Assembly: GCA_903906325.1 (NCBI GenBank)
Contig: CAIVJV010000328.1
Location: forward strand, 1-6,671
Origin: an uncultured Gemmatimonadota bacterium
GTDB lineage: Bacteria; Gemmatimonadota; Gemmatimonadetes; Gemmatimonadales; Gemmatimonadaceae
Length of the DNA: 6,671 nt
Reading direction: 5' to 3'
The notes under the pieces are model-generated. The model worked only from the letters and a program-made list of their open reading frames with translations, had not been told where the DNA came from and did not search any database. A program made the position numbers and the translations under genes. Shown piece after piece: positions 1 through 6,109 of the stretch; position 1 is the stretch's first letter, and each line of letters starts with the position of its first letter.

Positions 1-769
1 AGAGCCCGTAGTTGATCGCCTCCTCCGGCGTCATGACCCCGATCCCGACGGTGCGGCCCACCCAGATCGCATTCTTGGTGAGCATGCGATCGACCTCGTC
101 CAGCGTCTTCGGGAACTGACCGAGGAAGGCGCGCAGCCCATCGGTCCACCCCGCCGGCACATCGGCGATCATCCCACCGACGCGCGAGCCACTCGTGGTC
201 AGACGCGCCCCGGTCCACCCCTCGAGGAGCTTGTAGACGTTCTCCCGCTCCTGGAAGCACCAGAGGAACGGAGTGAAGGCGCCGATGTCGATGCAGGTCG
301 TGCCAAGCCAGACCAGGTGCGAGATGATGCGTGAGAGCTCCATCGCGATCACGCGCAACACCGTGCAGCGTGGGGTGATCTCGATCCCGAAGAGCCGCTC
401 CGCGCCGAGCGCGAAGGCGACGTTGTTCCCCATGGAGTTGAGATAGTCCTCGCGATCGGTCCAGGGGATGATCTGGTTGTACTGGCGATACTCACCGATC
501 TTCTCGAAACCGCAGTGCAGGTAGCCCACGTGCGGGATGCAGCGCACCACGGTCTCGCCATCGAGCTCGAGCACCAACCGGAGCACGCCGTGCGTCGCCG
601 GATGCTGCGGCCCGATGTTGATGAGCATGTGCTCCCCCTCGAGCTCCGGTTCGAGCGACGGCGGGGCGCTGGTGAGCCCCTCCGCGCCGAGCGGGATGCG
701 GATCGGCCGGCCATCGGGGCCGAGTCCGGTCGTCGAGAGGGCGACTTCGATCGTCTTGGTCACGGCCAT
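1..769 (-). CDS. nuoD: NADH-quinone oxidoreductase subunit D (49 kDa type), C-terminus cut by window edge
   Basis: This is a subunit of the hydrophilic arm of complex I; with NuoB it forms the quinone-reduction pocket near cluster N2. About 256 residues are visible, read by hand from the minus strand, and the frame is open to the left edge. The family loop GPQHPATHG lies at residues 53-61, and HVGYLHCGFEK at 80-90 is followed by EYRQYNQ. Other family blocks are SMGNNVAFALGAERL, ELSRIISHLVWLGT and GAFTPFLWCFQERE. Family members are usually about 400 residues, so over a third is missing. The ATG at 769 is supported by GGGGGAG 7 nt upstream, inside the end of nuoC, and lies 4 nt after the nuoC stop. 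This start gives about 47 residues before the conserved core; Met48 is an alternative start with less support. It is the last visible gene of nuoABCD. Identification is firm; the exact N-terminus is less so. Confidence 0.97.
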   Translation of the reverse strand, partial: MAVTKTIEVALSTTGLGPDGRPIRIPLGAEGLTSAPPSLEPELEGEHMLINIGPQHPATHGVLRLVLELDGETVVRCIPHVGYLHCGFEKIGEYRQYNQIIPWTDREDYLNSMGNNVAFALGAERLFGIEITPRCTVLRVIAMELSRIISHLVWLGTTCIDIGAFTPFLWCFQERENVYKLLEGWTGARLTTSGSRVGGMIADVPAGWTDGLRAFLGQFPKTLDEVDRMLTKNAIWVGRTVGIGVMTPEEAINYGL

Positions 770-773
770 CGGA

Positions 774-1502
774 TCACTCCCCCACCCGCTCACCGCCCCC
801 GAGACGCTTGCGCATGTCCTCGGGGAGGGAGGCGAAGGCATCGGCCACCGAGAGCTCTTCCATGGAATAGCGAGCCTCAGGATCGGCGGCGAGTGCGTTG
901 CTCAGCTGCTCCGCGCGCGAGAAGCGACCGCGCAGCGGGAAGTCCTTCCGGAGGGGGTGCCCCTCCTTGTAGTCCTCCCAGAGGAGGATGCGCCGCAGGT
1001 CGGGATGGCCCGCGAAGCGGATGCCGAACATGTCGAAGCACTCCCGCTCGAGCCAATCGGCGCCCTTCCAGATCCCCCACACGCTCGGGACCTCGAGGGG
1101 GGTGACCCCGTCGGCCGGGAGCTCGACCTTCAGCCGGAGGAACCGGCGGTACGCGAGCGAGCGGAGGTGCCAGACGACCTCCATCGGACGGACGCCGTCG
1201 CGATACTCGACCGCGGTCACGTCGACGAGGTAGTCGTACCGCTGCGTGGGATCATCGTGGAGCCACTGCGCGATCTCCGCGACCCGCTCGCGCGCCACGT
1301 AGACCGTCGTGTCCCCCCAGACGACCTCGTGCCGCGCGATGGCCGCGCCGAACCGCGCGCGGAGCGCCTCGACGGAGGGATTCACCTCGCCCCCGCGATG
1401 CGGGAGGTTCCGCGGCGACTTCGGGGCCGGCGCGCCGGGCTGCCCCGTATGGACGATCGCGAAGGCAGGGGCCCCGGGGTCCTTCGACGAGGCGTGGCTC
1501 AC
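774..1502 (-). CDS. nuoC: NADH-quinone oxidoreductase subunit C (30 kDa type)
   Basis: This is a hydrophilic-arm subunit of complex I that packs against NuoD and NuoB and has no cofactor of its own. The 30-kDa family signature is clear at residues about 150-190: WLERECFDMFGIRF, then GHPDLRRILLWEDY, then GHPLRKDFPLRG. The core begins near residue 41 (NPSVEALRARFG). The start chosen is the GTG at 1502, whose GTGA overlaps the nuoB stop and suggests coupled translation, giving 242 residues. No Shine-Dalgarno sequence precedes it. An in-frame GTG at 1385 would give 203 residues, close to the usual length of stand-alone NuoC, and follows a G-rich stretch. The extra 39 residues are rich in Ala, Pro and Gly and look like a flexible extension. 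The family call is certain and the start is uncertain. NuoC is separate from NuoD here, unlike the NuoCD fusion of enteric bacteria. Confidence 0.95.
   Translation of the reverse strand: MSHASSKDPGAPAFAIVHTGQPGAPAPKSPRNLPHRGGEVNPSVEALRARFGAAIARHEVVWGDTTVYVARERVAEIAQWLHDDPTQRYDYLVDVTAVEYRDGVRPMEVVWHLRSLAYRRFLRLKVELPADGVTPLEVPSVWGIWKGADWLERECFDMFGIRFAGHPDLRRILLWEDYKEGHPLRKDFPLRGRFSRAEQLSNALAADPEARYSMEELSVADAFASLPEDMRKRLGGGERVGE
777..783 (-). promoter_or_regulatory. Ribosome binding site of nuoD
   Basis: On the minus strand the sequence reads GGGGGAG, 7 nt before the nuoD ATG at 769. It lies within the last codons of nuoC. It supports the long nuoD start over the internal Met48. Confidence 0.6.
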
Positions 1503-2128
1503 GGCGCCGACCGGGTCTGATGCACCGAGTTGCCGAACGGCTCGGAGAGCTCGTCGATCCGGCTCGGCGGGATGTAGAGCTGGGACGTCGGGTCGGGCAC
1601 CATCTCGTCGCGGAGCGCCTCGTCGGACATCCGCTCCTCCATGATCTTCTGCTGGAGCATCATGATCCCGTGGATCAAGCCCTCGGGTCGCGGCGGGCAC
1701 CCCGGGACGTAGACATCGACGGGGATGATCGTGTCGATCCCCTGCACCACGGCATACGAGTCGAACATCCCACCCGAGGAGGCGCAGGCGCCCATCGAGA
1801 TCACCCACTTGGGCTGGTGCATCTGCTGATAGATGCGCCGGAGGACCGGGGCGAGCTTGAAGGGGACCCGCCCGGCGCAGATGAGCACGTCACTCTGCCG
1901 CGGGGAGAAGGCCATCCGCTCCATGCCGAAGCGCGCGAGGTCGAAGTGCGAGGCGGCGCTGGCCATGAATTCGATCGCGCAGCACGCGGTGCCGAAGGGC
2001 ATCGGCCAGAGGGAGTTCGCGCGCCCCCAGTTGACCAGGAAGTCGAGCCGGGTGGTGATCCACCCCTCTTGGGAGACCGGATTGTAGGAGACCGCACCGC
2101 TGCGGTCGGGCTGCGCCATCAATCCCAT
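1499..2128 (-). CDS. nuoB: NADH-quinone oxidoreductase subunit B (PSST, cluster N2)
   Basis: NuoB carries the terminal [4Fe-4S] cluster N2 of complex I, which passes electrons to quinone at the interface with NuoD. All four expected cluster cysteines are visible: the adjacent pair C49-C50 in FGTACCAIEFM, C115 in SMGACASSGGMFDSY, and C144 in YVPGCPPRPEGLIHG. The block GRVPFKLAPVLRRIYQQM between them is typical of the family. The start is the ATG at 2128, which has AAGGGGG 7 nt upstream and overlaps the end of nuoA by 10 nt, giving 209 residues. A second in-frame ATG at 2119 overlaps the nuoA stop as TGATG and would give 206 residues; it lacks a well-placed ribosome binding site. The stop at 1499 overlaps the nuoC start. 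The reading frame stays open far upstream, antisense to nuoA and dcd, but that extension is not NuoB. Identification is firm. Confidence 0.98.
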   Translation of the reverse strand: MGLMAQPDRSGAVSYNPVSQEGWITTRLDFLVNWGRANSLWPMPFGTACCAIEFMASAASHFDLARFGMERMAFSPRQSDVLICAGRVPFKLAPVLRRIYQQMHQPKWVISMGACASSGGMFDSYAVVQGIDTIIPVDVYVPGCPPRPEGLIHGIMMLQQKIMEERMSDEALRDEMVPDPTSQLYIPPSRIDELSEPFGNSVHQTRSAP

Positions 2129-2523
2129 TGCAGAGCCCCCTTCTTCCAGATGTAGACGTAGCCGGCGAGCAGGATCGCCATGAAGACCAGCATCTCCCCG
2201 AGGCCGAAGAACGAGGCCTGACCGGCCGGGCAGGCACCGGCGACGAGGGGCACAGCGCAGGAGAGCTGCGCGTAGTAGGTGGCCCACGGGATCATGAACA
2301 CCGTCTCGATGTCGAAGACGATGAACAGCATCGCGACCATGTAGAACTTGACCGAGAACCGCTCGCGCGCGTCGCTGAGGACGGGCATCCCCGATTCGTA
2401 TGGCTGCTGCTTGACGGGGGTGGGGCGGTGGCGCGTGATGAGGTGCGACGCGCCGAGGATGGCCACCGCGTTGACCGCGGCGAAGCCGAGCAAGAACAGG
2501 ATCGGGAGATACGTCCGTTCCAT
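2119..2523 (-). CDS. nuoA: NADH-quinone oxidoreductase subunit A (ND3 type)
   Basis: NuoA is a small membrane subunit of complex I with three transmembrane helices, here at about residues 6-26, 60-80 and 106-126. It sits where the membrane arm meets the quinone site. The conserved cytoplasmic loop and second helix are clear: QPYESGMPVLSDARERFSVK, then FYMVAMLFIVFDIETVF, with the conserved acidic pair D71 and E73. The C-terminus YIWKKGALQWD is typical. It is 134 residues, somewhat longer than many NuoA proteins. The extra length lies between helices 2 and 3, in a segment rich in Ala and Gly with cysteines at 89 and 98 that would face the periplasm. The ATG at 2523 is preceded by a run of seven C and has no Shine-Dalgarno sequence. 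It is the first gene of the nuo operon, behind a likely promoter and palindromic operator, and it overlaps nuoB by 10 nt. Confidence 0.97.
   Translation of the reverse strand: MERTYLPILFLLGFAAVNAVAILGASHLITRHRPTPVKQQPYESGMPVLSDARERFSVKFYMVAMLFIVFDIETVFMIPWATYYAQLSCAVPLVAGACPAGQASFFGLGEMLVFMAILLAGYVYIWKKGALQWD
2136..2142 (-). promoter_or_regulatory. Ribosome binding site of nuoB
   Basis: On the minus strand the sequence reads AAGGGGG with a 7-nt spacer to the ATG at 2128. It lies inside the last codons of nuoA and favours this start over the in-frame ATG nine bases further on. Confidence 0.55.
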
Positions 2524-2559
2524 TGGGGGGGAGAGCGGATCGTGATCGGGGGGATGACT

Positions 2560-2577
2560 TCGTGAAAAATTTCACGA
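2560..2577. promoter_or_regulatory. Palindromic operator upstream of nuoA, Rex-like or CRP/FNR-like
   Basis: The 18-bp sequence TCGTGAAAAATTTCACGA is a perfect inverted repeat with 8-bp arms and a 2-bp centre. It lies 37 nt upstream of the nuoA ATG. Its layout GTGA-N6-TCAC matches the spacing of known Rex sites (TTGTGA-N6-TCACAA) and of CRP-type sites (TGTGA-N6-TCACA), with one T-to-C change in each half. Rex senses the NADH/NAD+ ratio and represses nuo genes in some high-GC bacteria, so a Rex site would fit the target. The site would fall about 15-32 nt downstream of the predicted nuoA transcription start, a position suited to repression. The regulator is not encoded in this window. The palindrome is seen directly; its identity as an operator is inference. 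Confidence 0.45.
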
Positions 2578-2597
2578 GGCCATACTTTCGGGTGGGG

Positions 2598-2626
2598 AAG
2601 CTAGCCGGGGCTCCCAAGACAAGCAA
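2598..2626 (-). promoter_or_regulatory. Possible sigma-70-type promoter of the nuo operon
   Basis: On the minus strand TTGCTT at 2626-2621 and TAGCTT at 2603-2598 are separated by 17 bp. Each hexamer matches three of six consensus bases, including the key TTG and the TA...T frame. Transcription would start near 2591 and give a leader of about 68 nt containing the palindrome. The matches are weak, so this is only a candidate. Confidence 0.3.
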
Positions 2627-2674
2627 CTGCCCCGATACATTTTGGCACGCACGGATCGGTCCCAGCGCTCCCGT

Positions 2675-2692
2675 TCGGACGCGTCGGTCCGA
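2675..2692. repeat. Short inverted repeat in the dcd upstream region
   Basis: TCGGAC and GTCCGA are perfect 6-bp inverted arms separated by 6 bp, 42 nt upstream of the dcd ATG. The left part also contains the 8-bp palindrome GACGCGTC. It could be a regulator site or a small hairpin in the dcd leader. Short palindromes of CG-rich words occur by chance in DNA of this composition, so no function is claimed. Confidence 0.2.
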
Positions 2693-2734
2693 TCGCGCCC
2701 CGCTCCTTCTCCCTCCCGCCCCCTCCCCCGCCCC

Positions 2735-3289
2735 ATGTCGATCAAGAACGACCGCTGGATCACCGAGATGGCCACCACGCATGGGATGATCGAGCCGTTC
2801 GAGAGCTCCCAGCGGCGCGATGGCGTCGTCTCCTATGGCGTCTCGGCCTACGGCTACGACATGCGGGTCGCCCCGGAATACAAGATCTTCACCAACGCGC
2901 TGAGCTCGATCGTCGACCCGAAGCGCTTCGACCCCAAGTCGTTCGTCGAGTTCGAGGGGGATGTCTGCATCGTCCCGCCCAACTCCTTCGCCCTCGCGCG
3001 GAGCGTCGAGTACTTCCGCATCCCGCGGAACGTCATGACGATCACCGTCGGGAAGTCGACCTACGCCCGCTGCGGGATCATCACGAACGTCACGCCGTTC
3101 GAGCCCGAGTGGGAGGGCTACGTGACCCTCGAGATCAGCAACACCACACCCCTCCCGGCGAAGATCTATTCCAACGAAGGGATCGCCCAGGTGCTCTTCT
3201 TCGAGGGCGACGAGGGGCCGCTCGTGAGCTACAAGGACAAGAAGGGGAAGTATCAGGGGCAGGTCGGGGTCACGCTCCCGAAGATCTGA
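2735..3289 (+). CDS. dcd: dCTP deaminase
   Basis: Dcd is a cytoplasmic enzyme that deaminates dCTP to dUTP and ammonia, feeding dTMP synthesis by way of dUTPase and thymidylate synthase. The protein is 184 residues, close to the usual 185-195. Family blocks are visible in order: the N-terminal MSIKNDRWI, VSYGVSAYGYDMR at 32-44, IVPPNSFALARSVEYFRIPR at 79-98, GKSTYARCGII at 106-116 and EGYVTLEISNTTPLPAKIY at 127-145. E133 in TLEISN aligns with the catalytic glutamate, and S108 and R112 with active-site residues of E. coli Dcd. The C-terminus YQGQVGVTLPK is also typical. The ATG at 2735 matches the usual family N-terminus. The frame stays open 31 codons further upstream to 2642, but that stretch is low-complexity Arg, Ser and Pro and is not part of the family. 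The ATG is preceded by a pyrimidine-rich tract and no Shine-Dalgarno sequence. The gene is monocistronic and converges on sdhB. Confidence 0.97.
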   Translation: MSIKNDRWITEMATTHGMIEPFESSQRRDGVVSYGVSAYGYDMRVAPEYKIFTNALSSIVDPKRFDPKSFVEFEGDVCIVPPNSFALARSVEYFRIPRNVMTITVGKSTYARCGIITNVTPFEPEWEGYVTLEISNTTPLPAKIYSNEGIAQVLFFEGDEGPLVSYKDKKGKYQGQVGVTLPKI

Positions 3290-3306
3290 ATCCTCGTCGT
3301 CACGCA

Positions 3307-3342
3307 GAACGGGCGCCCTGACCACGGTCGGGGCGCCCGTTC
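3307..3342. terminator. GC-rich hairpin between convergent dcd and sdhB, likely bidirectional terminator
   Basis: GAACGGGCGCCC and GGGCGCCCGTTC form a perfect 12-bp stem around a 12-nt segment. That segment can itself pair further (GACC with GGTC, plus one G-U pair), so the hairpin is nearly continuous. It begins 18 nt after the dcd stop and lies 24 nt beyond the sdhB stop on the other strand. Neither side has a good T run, so termination may rely on stem strength or on Rho. Nothing else is seen between 3290 and 3365. Confidence 0.7.
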
Positions 3343-3365
3343 GCTCTTCCGGCGAAGGAGACGGA

Positions 3366-4172
3366 TCAGGCCGCGCCAGACCACTCCTTCGCTTGCACCG
3401 CCGTCGCGCTGGCTCGGACGAAGTCGCGATTCATCTGCATGATGGCGTCGATCGAGATCCCCTTCGGGCAGGCCTCTTGGCACTCCCCGTGGAGGGTGCA
3501 CCCCCCGAACCCCTCCTCGTCCATCTGGGCGACCATGGCGAGAGCGCGGCGATCACGCTCCGGCTGACCCTGCGGCAGCGACCCGAGGTGCGTGATCTTC
3601 GCCGCGGTGAAGAGCGAGGCCGAGGCGTTCGGGCAGGCGGCCACGCAGGCCCCGCACCCGATGCAGGCGGCATTGTCCATCGCCAGGTCGGCGTCAGCCT
3701 TCGGAATGGGGAGGGCGTTGGCGTCCTGCGGGGTCCCGGTGGGCGCCGAGATGTATCCGCCCGCCTGGATGATCCGGTCAAAGGCCCCGCGATCGACGAC
3801 CAGGTCCTTGATCACCGGGAAGGCCTTGGCGCGCCAGGGCTCGATCCAGATGTCGTCGCCGTCCTTGAAGCTCCGCATATGGAGCTGACAGGCCGTGGTG
3901 AGCTTCATCGGCCCATGCGCTGACCCATTGATCATGAGGCCGCAGGAGCCGCAGATCCCCTCACGACAATCGTGATCGAAGGCGATCGGCTCCTCGCCCT
4001 GCGCGATGAGCCGCTCATTCACGACATCGAGCATCTCGAGGAAGCTCATGTCGGGGCTGATATCAGGGGCCGCATAGTCGACGATCCGACCGGCGGCGCC
4101 AGGGCCCGCCTGACGCCAGACGTGCAACGTCAGATTCATCCCCTTACCGGTGGCGTGGAGGCTCGCGCTCAC
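3366..4172 (-). CDS. sdhB: Succinate dehydrogenase iron-sulfur subunit
   Basis: SdhB carries electrons from the flavin of SdhA through [2Fe-2S], [4Fe-4S] and [3Fe-4S] clusters to quinone at the membrane. All expected cysteines are present. C69, C74, C77 and C95 (CREGICGSCG, later TTACQLHM) fit the [2Fe-2S] centre. C170, C173, C176 and C235 fit the [4Fe-4S] centre. C180, C225 and C231 fit the [3Fe-4S] centre (CIGCGACVAACP and CTLHGECQEACPKG). The start chosen is the GTG at 4172, whose GTGA overlaps the sdhA stop, giving 268 residues. An in-frame ATG at 4139 gives MNLTLHVWRQ, a natural family N-terminus, and follows GGTAAGGGG, but that purine run touches the start codon. The protein resembles the B-type enzymes with a single membrane anchor. 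It is the last gene of sdhCAB; a hairpin follows and no sdhD is present. Confidence 0.97.
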   Translation of the reverse strand: MSASLHATGKGMNLTLHVWRQAGPGAAGRIVDYAAPDISPDMSFLEMLDVVNERLIAQGEEPIAFDHDCREGICGSCGLMINGSAHGPMKLTTACQLHMRSFKDGDDIWIEPWRAKAFPVIKDLVVDRGAFDRIIQAGGYISAPTGTPQDANALPIPKADADLAMDNAACIGCGACVAACPNASASLFTAAKITHLGSLPQGQPERDRRALAMVAQMDEEGFGGCTLHGECQEACPKGISIDAIMQMNRDFVRASATAVQAKEWSGAA

Positions 4173-6091
4173 TTGTAGCTCCGGGTGCTCAGGTGGACGT
4201 TCTCGAAGGTGAGGGGCTCCTTGTTCAGGATCGGGGGCTTCCCCTCGCCGGCGTACTCCCAGGCCGCTACATAGGCGAAGCGCTCGTCATCGCGCTTGGC
4301 TTCGCCATCCTCAGTCTGATATTCCGTGCGGAAGTGCCCGCCACAGCTCTCCTCCCGCTGCAGCGCATCGAGGCACATGAGCTCCGCGAACTCGAGGAAG
4401 TCGGCCACGCGCCCCGCCTTCTCCAGGGACTGATTCAGTCCCTCGGCCGAGCCGAGAACCTTCACGTTCCGCCAGAACTCCTCACGGAGCTTCGGGATCT
4501 CCTGCAGCGCCTCCTGCAGGCCCTTGGCGTCGCGGGCCATCCCGCACTTGTCCCACATGATCTTGCCGAGCTCGCGGTGGAAGGAATCCACCGTCCGCGT
4601 CCCGTTGACCGAGAGGAGCTTCTTGGTCCGCTCCTCGACCGCCGCCTTCGCCGCGACGAATTCCGGATGGTCCGTGGTGACCTTCTCGAGCTTGGTGGTC
4701 GCGAGATAGTCGCCCAGGGTGTACGGGATCACGAAATAGCCGTCGGCGAGCCCCTGCATGAGCGCGCTCGCGCCCAAGCGGTTCGCGCCATGATCGGAGA
4801 AGTTCGCCTCGCCGAGCACATGGAGCCCCGGGATGGTACTCATCAGGTTGTAGTCGACCCAGAGCCCACCCATGGTGTAGTGGACCGCCGGATAGATGCG
4901 CATCGGACGGGTGTACGGGTCCTCGTCGGTGATGCGCTGATACATCTCGAAAAGGTTGCCGTAGCGCTCCTCGATCGCCTTCCGCCCAAGCCGCTGGATG
5001 GCGTCCGCGAAGTCGAGGTAGACGCCCCGACCGCCCGGGCCGACGCCCCGCCCATCATCGCAGGCCTCCTTGGCCGCACGCGAGGCGATGTCCCGCGGGG
5101 AGAGGTTGCCGAAGCTCGGGTACTTCCGCTCGAGGTAGTAATCGCGATCGGCCTCGGGGATCTGCGAGGGATCCTTGCCACAGTCCTCCCGCTTCTTCGG
5201 CACCCAGACGCGCCCGTCATTGCGGAGCGACTCCGACATCAGGGTGAGCTTGGACTGATGGTCCCCGCTCACCGGGATGCAGGTGGGGTGGATCTGCGTG
5301 AAGCAGGGATTCGCGAACGCCGCGCCCTTCTTGTGCGCCCGCCAGGTGGCGGTGACGTTGCACCCCTTGGCATTGGTCGAGAGGTAGAAGACGTTCCCGT
5401 ACCCACCCGTCGCGAGGATCACCGCATCGGCGGCGTGCGACTCCAGCTCACCGGTCAGCATGTCGCGCACGATAATCCCGCGCGCCTTGCCGTCGACCAC
5501 CACGAGTTCGAGCATCTCGTGGCGCGAGTACATGGTCACCCCGCCTCGGGCGATCTCCTTCTCGAGCGCCTGGTACGCGCCCAGGAGGAGCTGCTGCCCC
5601 GTCTGCCCGCGGGCATAGAACGTGCGCGAGACCTGCGCCCCACCGAACGACCGGTTCGCGAGGAGACCGCCATACTCGCGCGCGAAGGGCACCCCCTGCG
5701 CCACGCACTGATCGATGATATCCACCGAGACCTGGGCGAGCCGGTAGACATTCGCCTCACGGGCACGGAAGTCCCCGCCTTTGATGGTGTCGTAGAAGAG
5801 CCGCTGGACCGAATCGCCGTCGTTCCGATAATTCTTGGCGGCGTTGATCCCCCCCTGCGCCGCGATCGAGTGCGCGCGCCGCGGGGAGTCCTGGAAGCAG
5901 AAGCAGCTGACCTGATACCCGAGCTCACTGAGCGAGGCGGCCGCCGAGGCGCCTGCGAGCCCGGAGCCCACGACGATGACGGAGAACTTCCGCTTGTTGG
6001 CCGGGTTCACGAGCTTCATCTCGAAGCGATGCGTGTCCCACTTCTCCGCGAGCGGGCCAGCGGGGATCTTGGCGTCGAGCTTGCGTGACAT
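4169..6091 (-). CDS. sdhA: Succinate dehydrogenase flavoprotein subunit
   Basis: SdhA oxidises succinate to fumarate in the TCA cycle with a covalently bound FAD. The 640-residue protein has the Rossmann motif GSGLAG at 42-47 and H74 in RRAHSIAAQGG, the expected site of covalent flavin attachment. Residues that align with the substrate and catalytic positions of E. coli SdhA are all present: H268 in TQIHPT, R333 in SPRDIASR, H404 in AVHYTMGG and R438 in GANRLGAS. The C-terminal EESCGGHFRTEYQTEDGEA and the overall length fit the B-type (single-anchor) branch. Enzymes of this branch run as succinate:menaquinone reductases or fumarate reductases, and the sequence alone does not settle the direction. 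The ATG at 6091 has GGGAG 8 nt upstream and lies 18 nt after the sdhC stop. The stop overlaps the sdhB GTG. A 631-codon antisense frame runs along almost the whole gene and is a GC-content shadow. Confidence 0.98.
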   Translation of the reverse strand: MSRKLDAKIPAGPLAEKWDTHRFEMKLVNPANKRKFSVIVVGSGLAGASAAASLSELGYQVSCFCFQDSPRRAHSIAAQGGINAAKNYRNDGDSVQRLFYDTIKGGDFRAREANVYRLAQVSVDIIDQCVAQGVPFAREYGGLLANRSFGGAQVSRTFYARGQTGQQLLLGAYQALEKEIARGGVTMYSRHEMLELVVVDGKARGIIVRDMLTGELESHAADAVILATGGYGNVFYLSTNAKGCNVTATWRAHKKGAAFANPCFTQIHPTCIPVSGDHQSKLTLMSESLRNDGRVWVPKKREDCGKDPSQIPEADRDYYLERKYPSFGNLSPRDIASRAAKEACDDGRGVGPGGRGVYLDFADAIQRLGRKAIEERYGNLFEMYQRITDEDPYTRPMRIYPAVHYTMGGLWVDYNLMSTIPGLHVLGEANFSDHGANRLGASALMQGLADGYFVIPYTLGDYLATTKLEKVTTDHPEFVAAKAAVEERTKKLLSVNGTRTVDSFHRELGKIMWDKCGMARDAKGLQEALQEIPKLREEFWRNVKVLGSAEGLNQSLEKAGRVADFLEFAELMCLDALQREESCGGHFRTEYQTEDGEAKRDDERFAYVAAWEYAGEGKPPILNKEPLTFENVHLSTRSYK

Positions 6092-6099
6092 GATGGAGT

Positions 6100-6104
6100 C
6101 TCCC
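6100..6104 (-). promoter_or_regulatory. Ribosome binding site of sdhA
   Basis: On the minus strand GGGAG lies 8 nt before the sdhA ATG at 6091, within the 18-nt gap after sdhC. It supports the chosen start. Confidence 0.5.
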
Positions 6105-6109
6105 GTCGC

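Noticed and set aside
537..1520. A 327-codon plus-strand open frame across nuoD and nuoC.
   Set aside because: It is antisense to two clear complex I genes, and its sequence shows no family motif.
2560..2577. The nuoA palindrome as an RNA hairpin or terminator.
   Set aside because: The arms are A/T-rich and the centre is only 2 nt, so the folded RNA would be weak; a DNA-binding protein site explains the symmetry better.
2636..2641. TACATT as a -10 element for dcd on the plus strand.
   Set aside because: It matches four of six bases, but no acceptable -35 hexamer lies 16-18 bp upstream; the closest, AAGACA, is only 14 bp away. It is too weak to list.
2642..2734. A 31-residue N-terminal extension of Dcd.
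   Set aside because: The segment is Arg/Ser/Pro-rich low complexity read from a pyrimidine tract, whereas MSIKNDRWI at 2735 is the normal start of the family.
2129..3325. Upstream continuation of the nuoB frame on the minus strand, making a 608-codon open frame.
   Set aside because: It runs antisense to dcd and out of frame through nuoA. Only the part from 2128 down matches NuoB, and a ribosome binding site precedes that start.
4193..6088. A 631-codon plus-strand open frame antisense to nearly all of sdhA.
   Set aside because: Long antisense frames are expected opposite GC-rich genes with G/C at third positions. The translation is rich in Arg, Leu, Glu and Asp, with no recognisable domain, while the minus strand is unmistakable SdhA.
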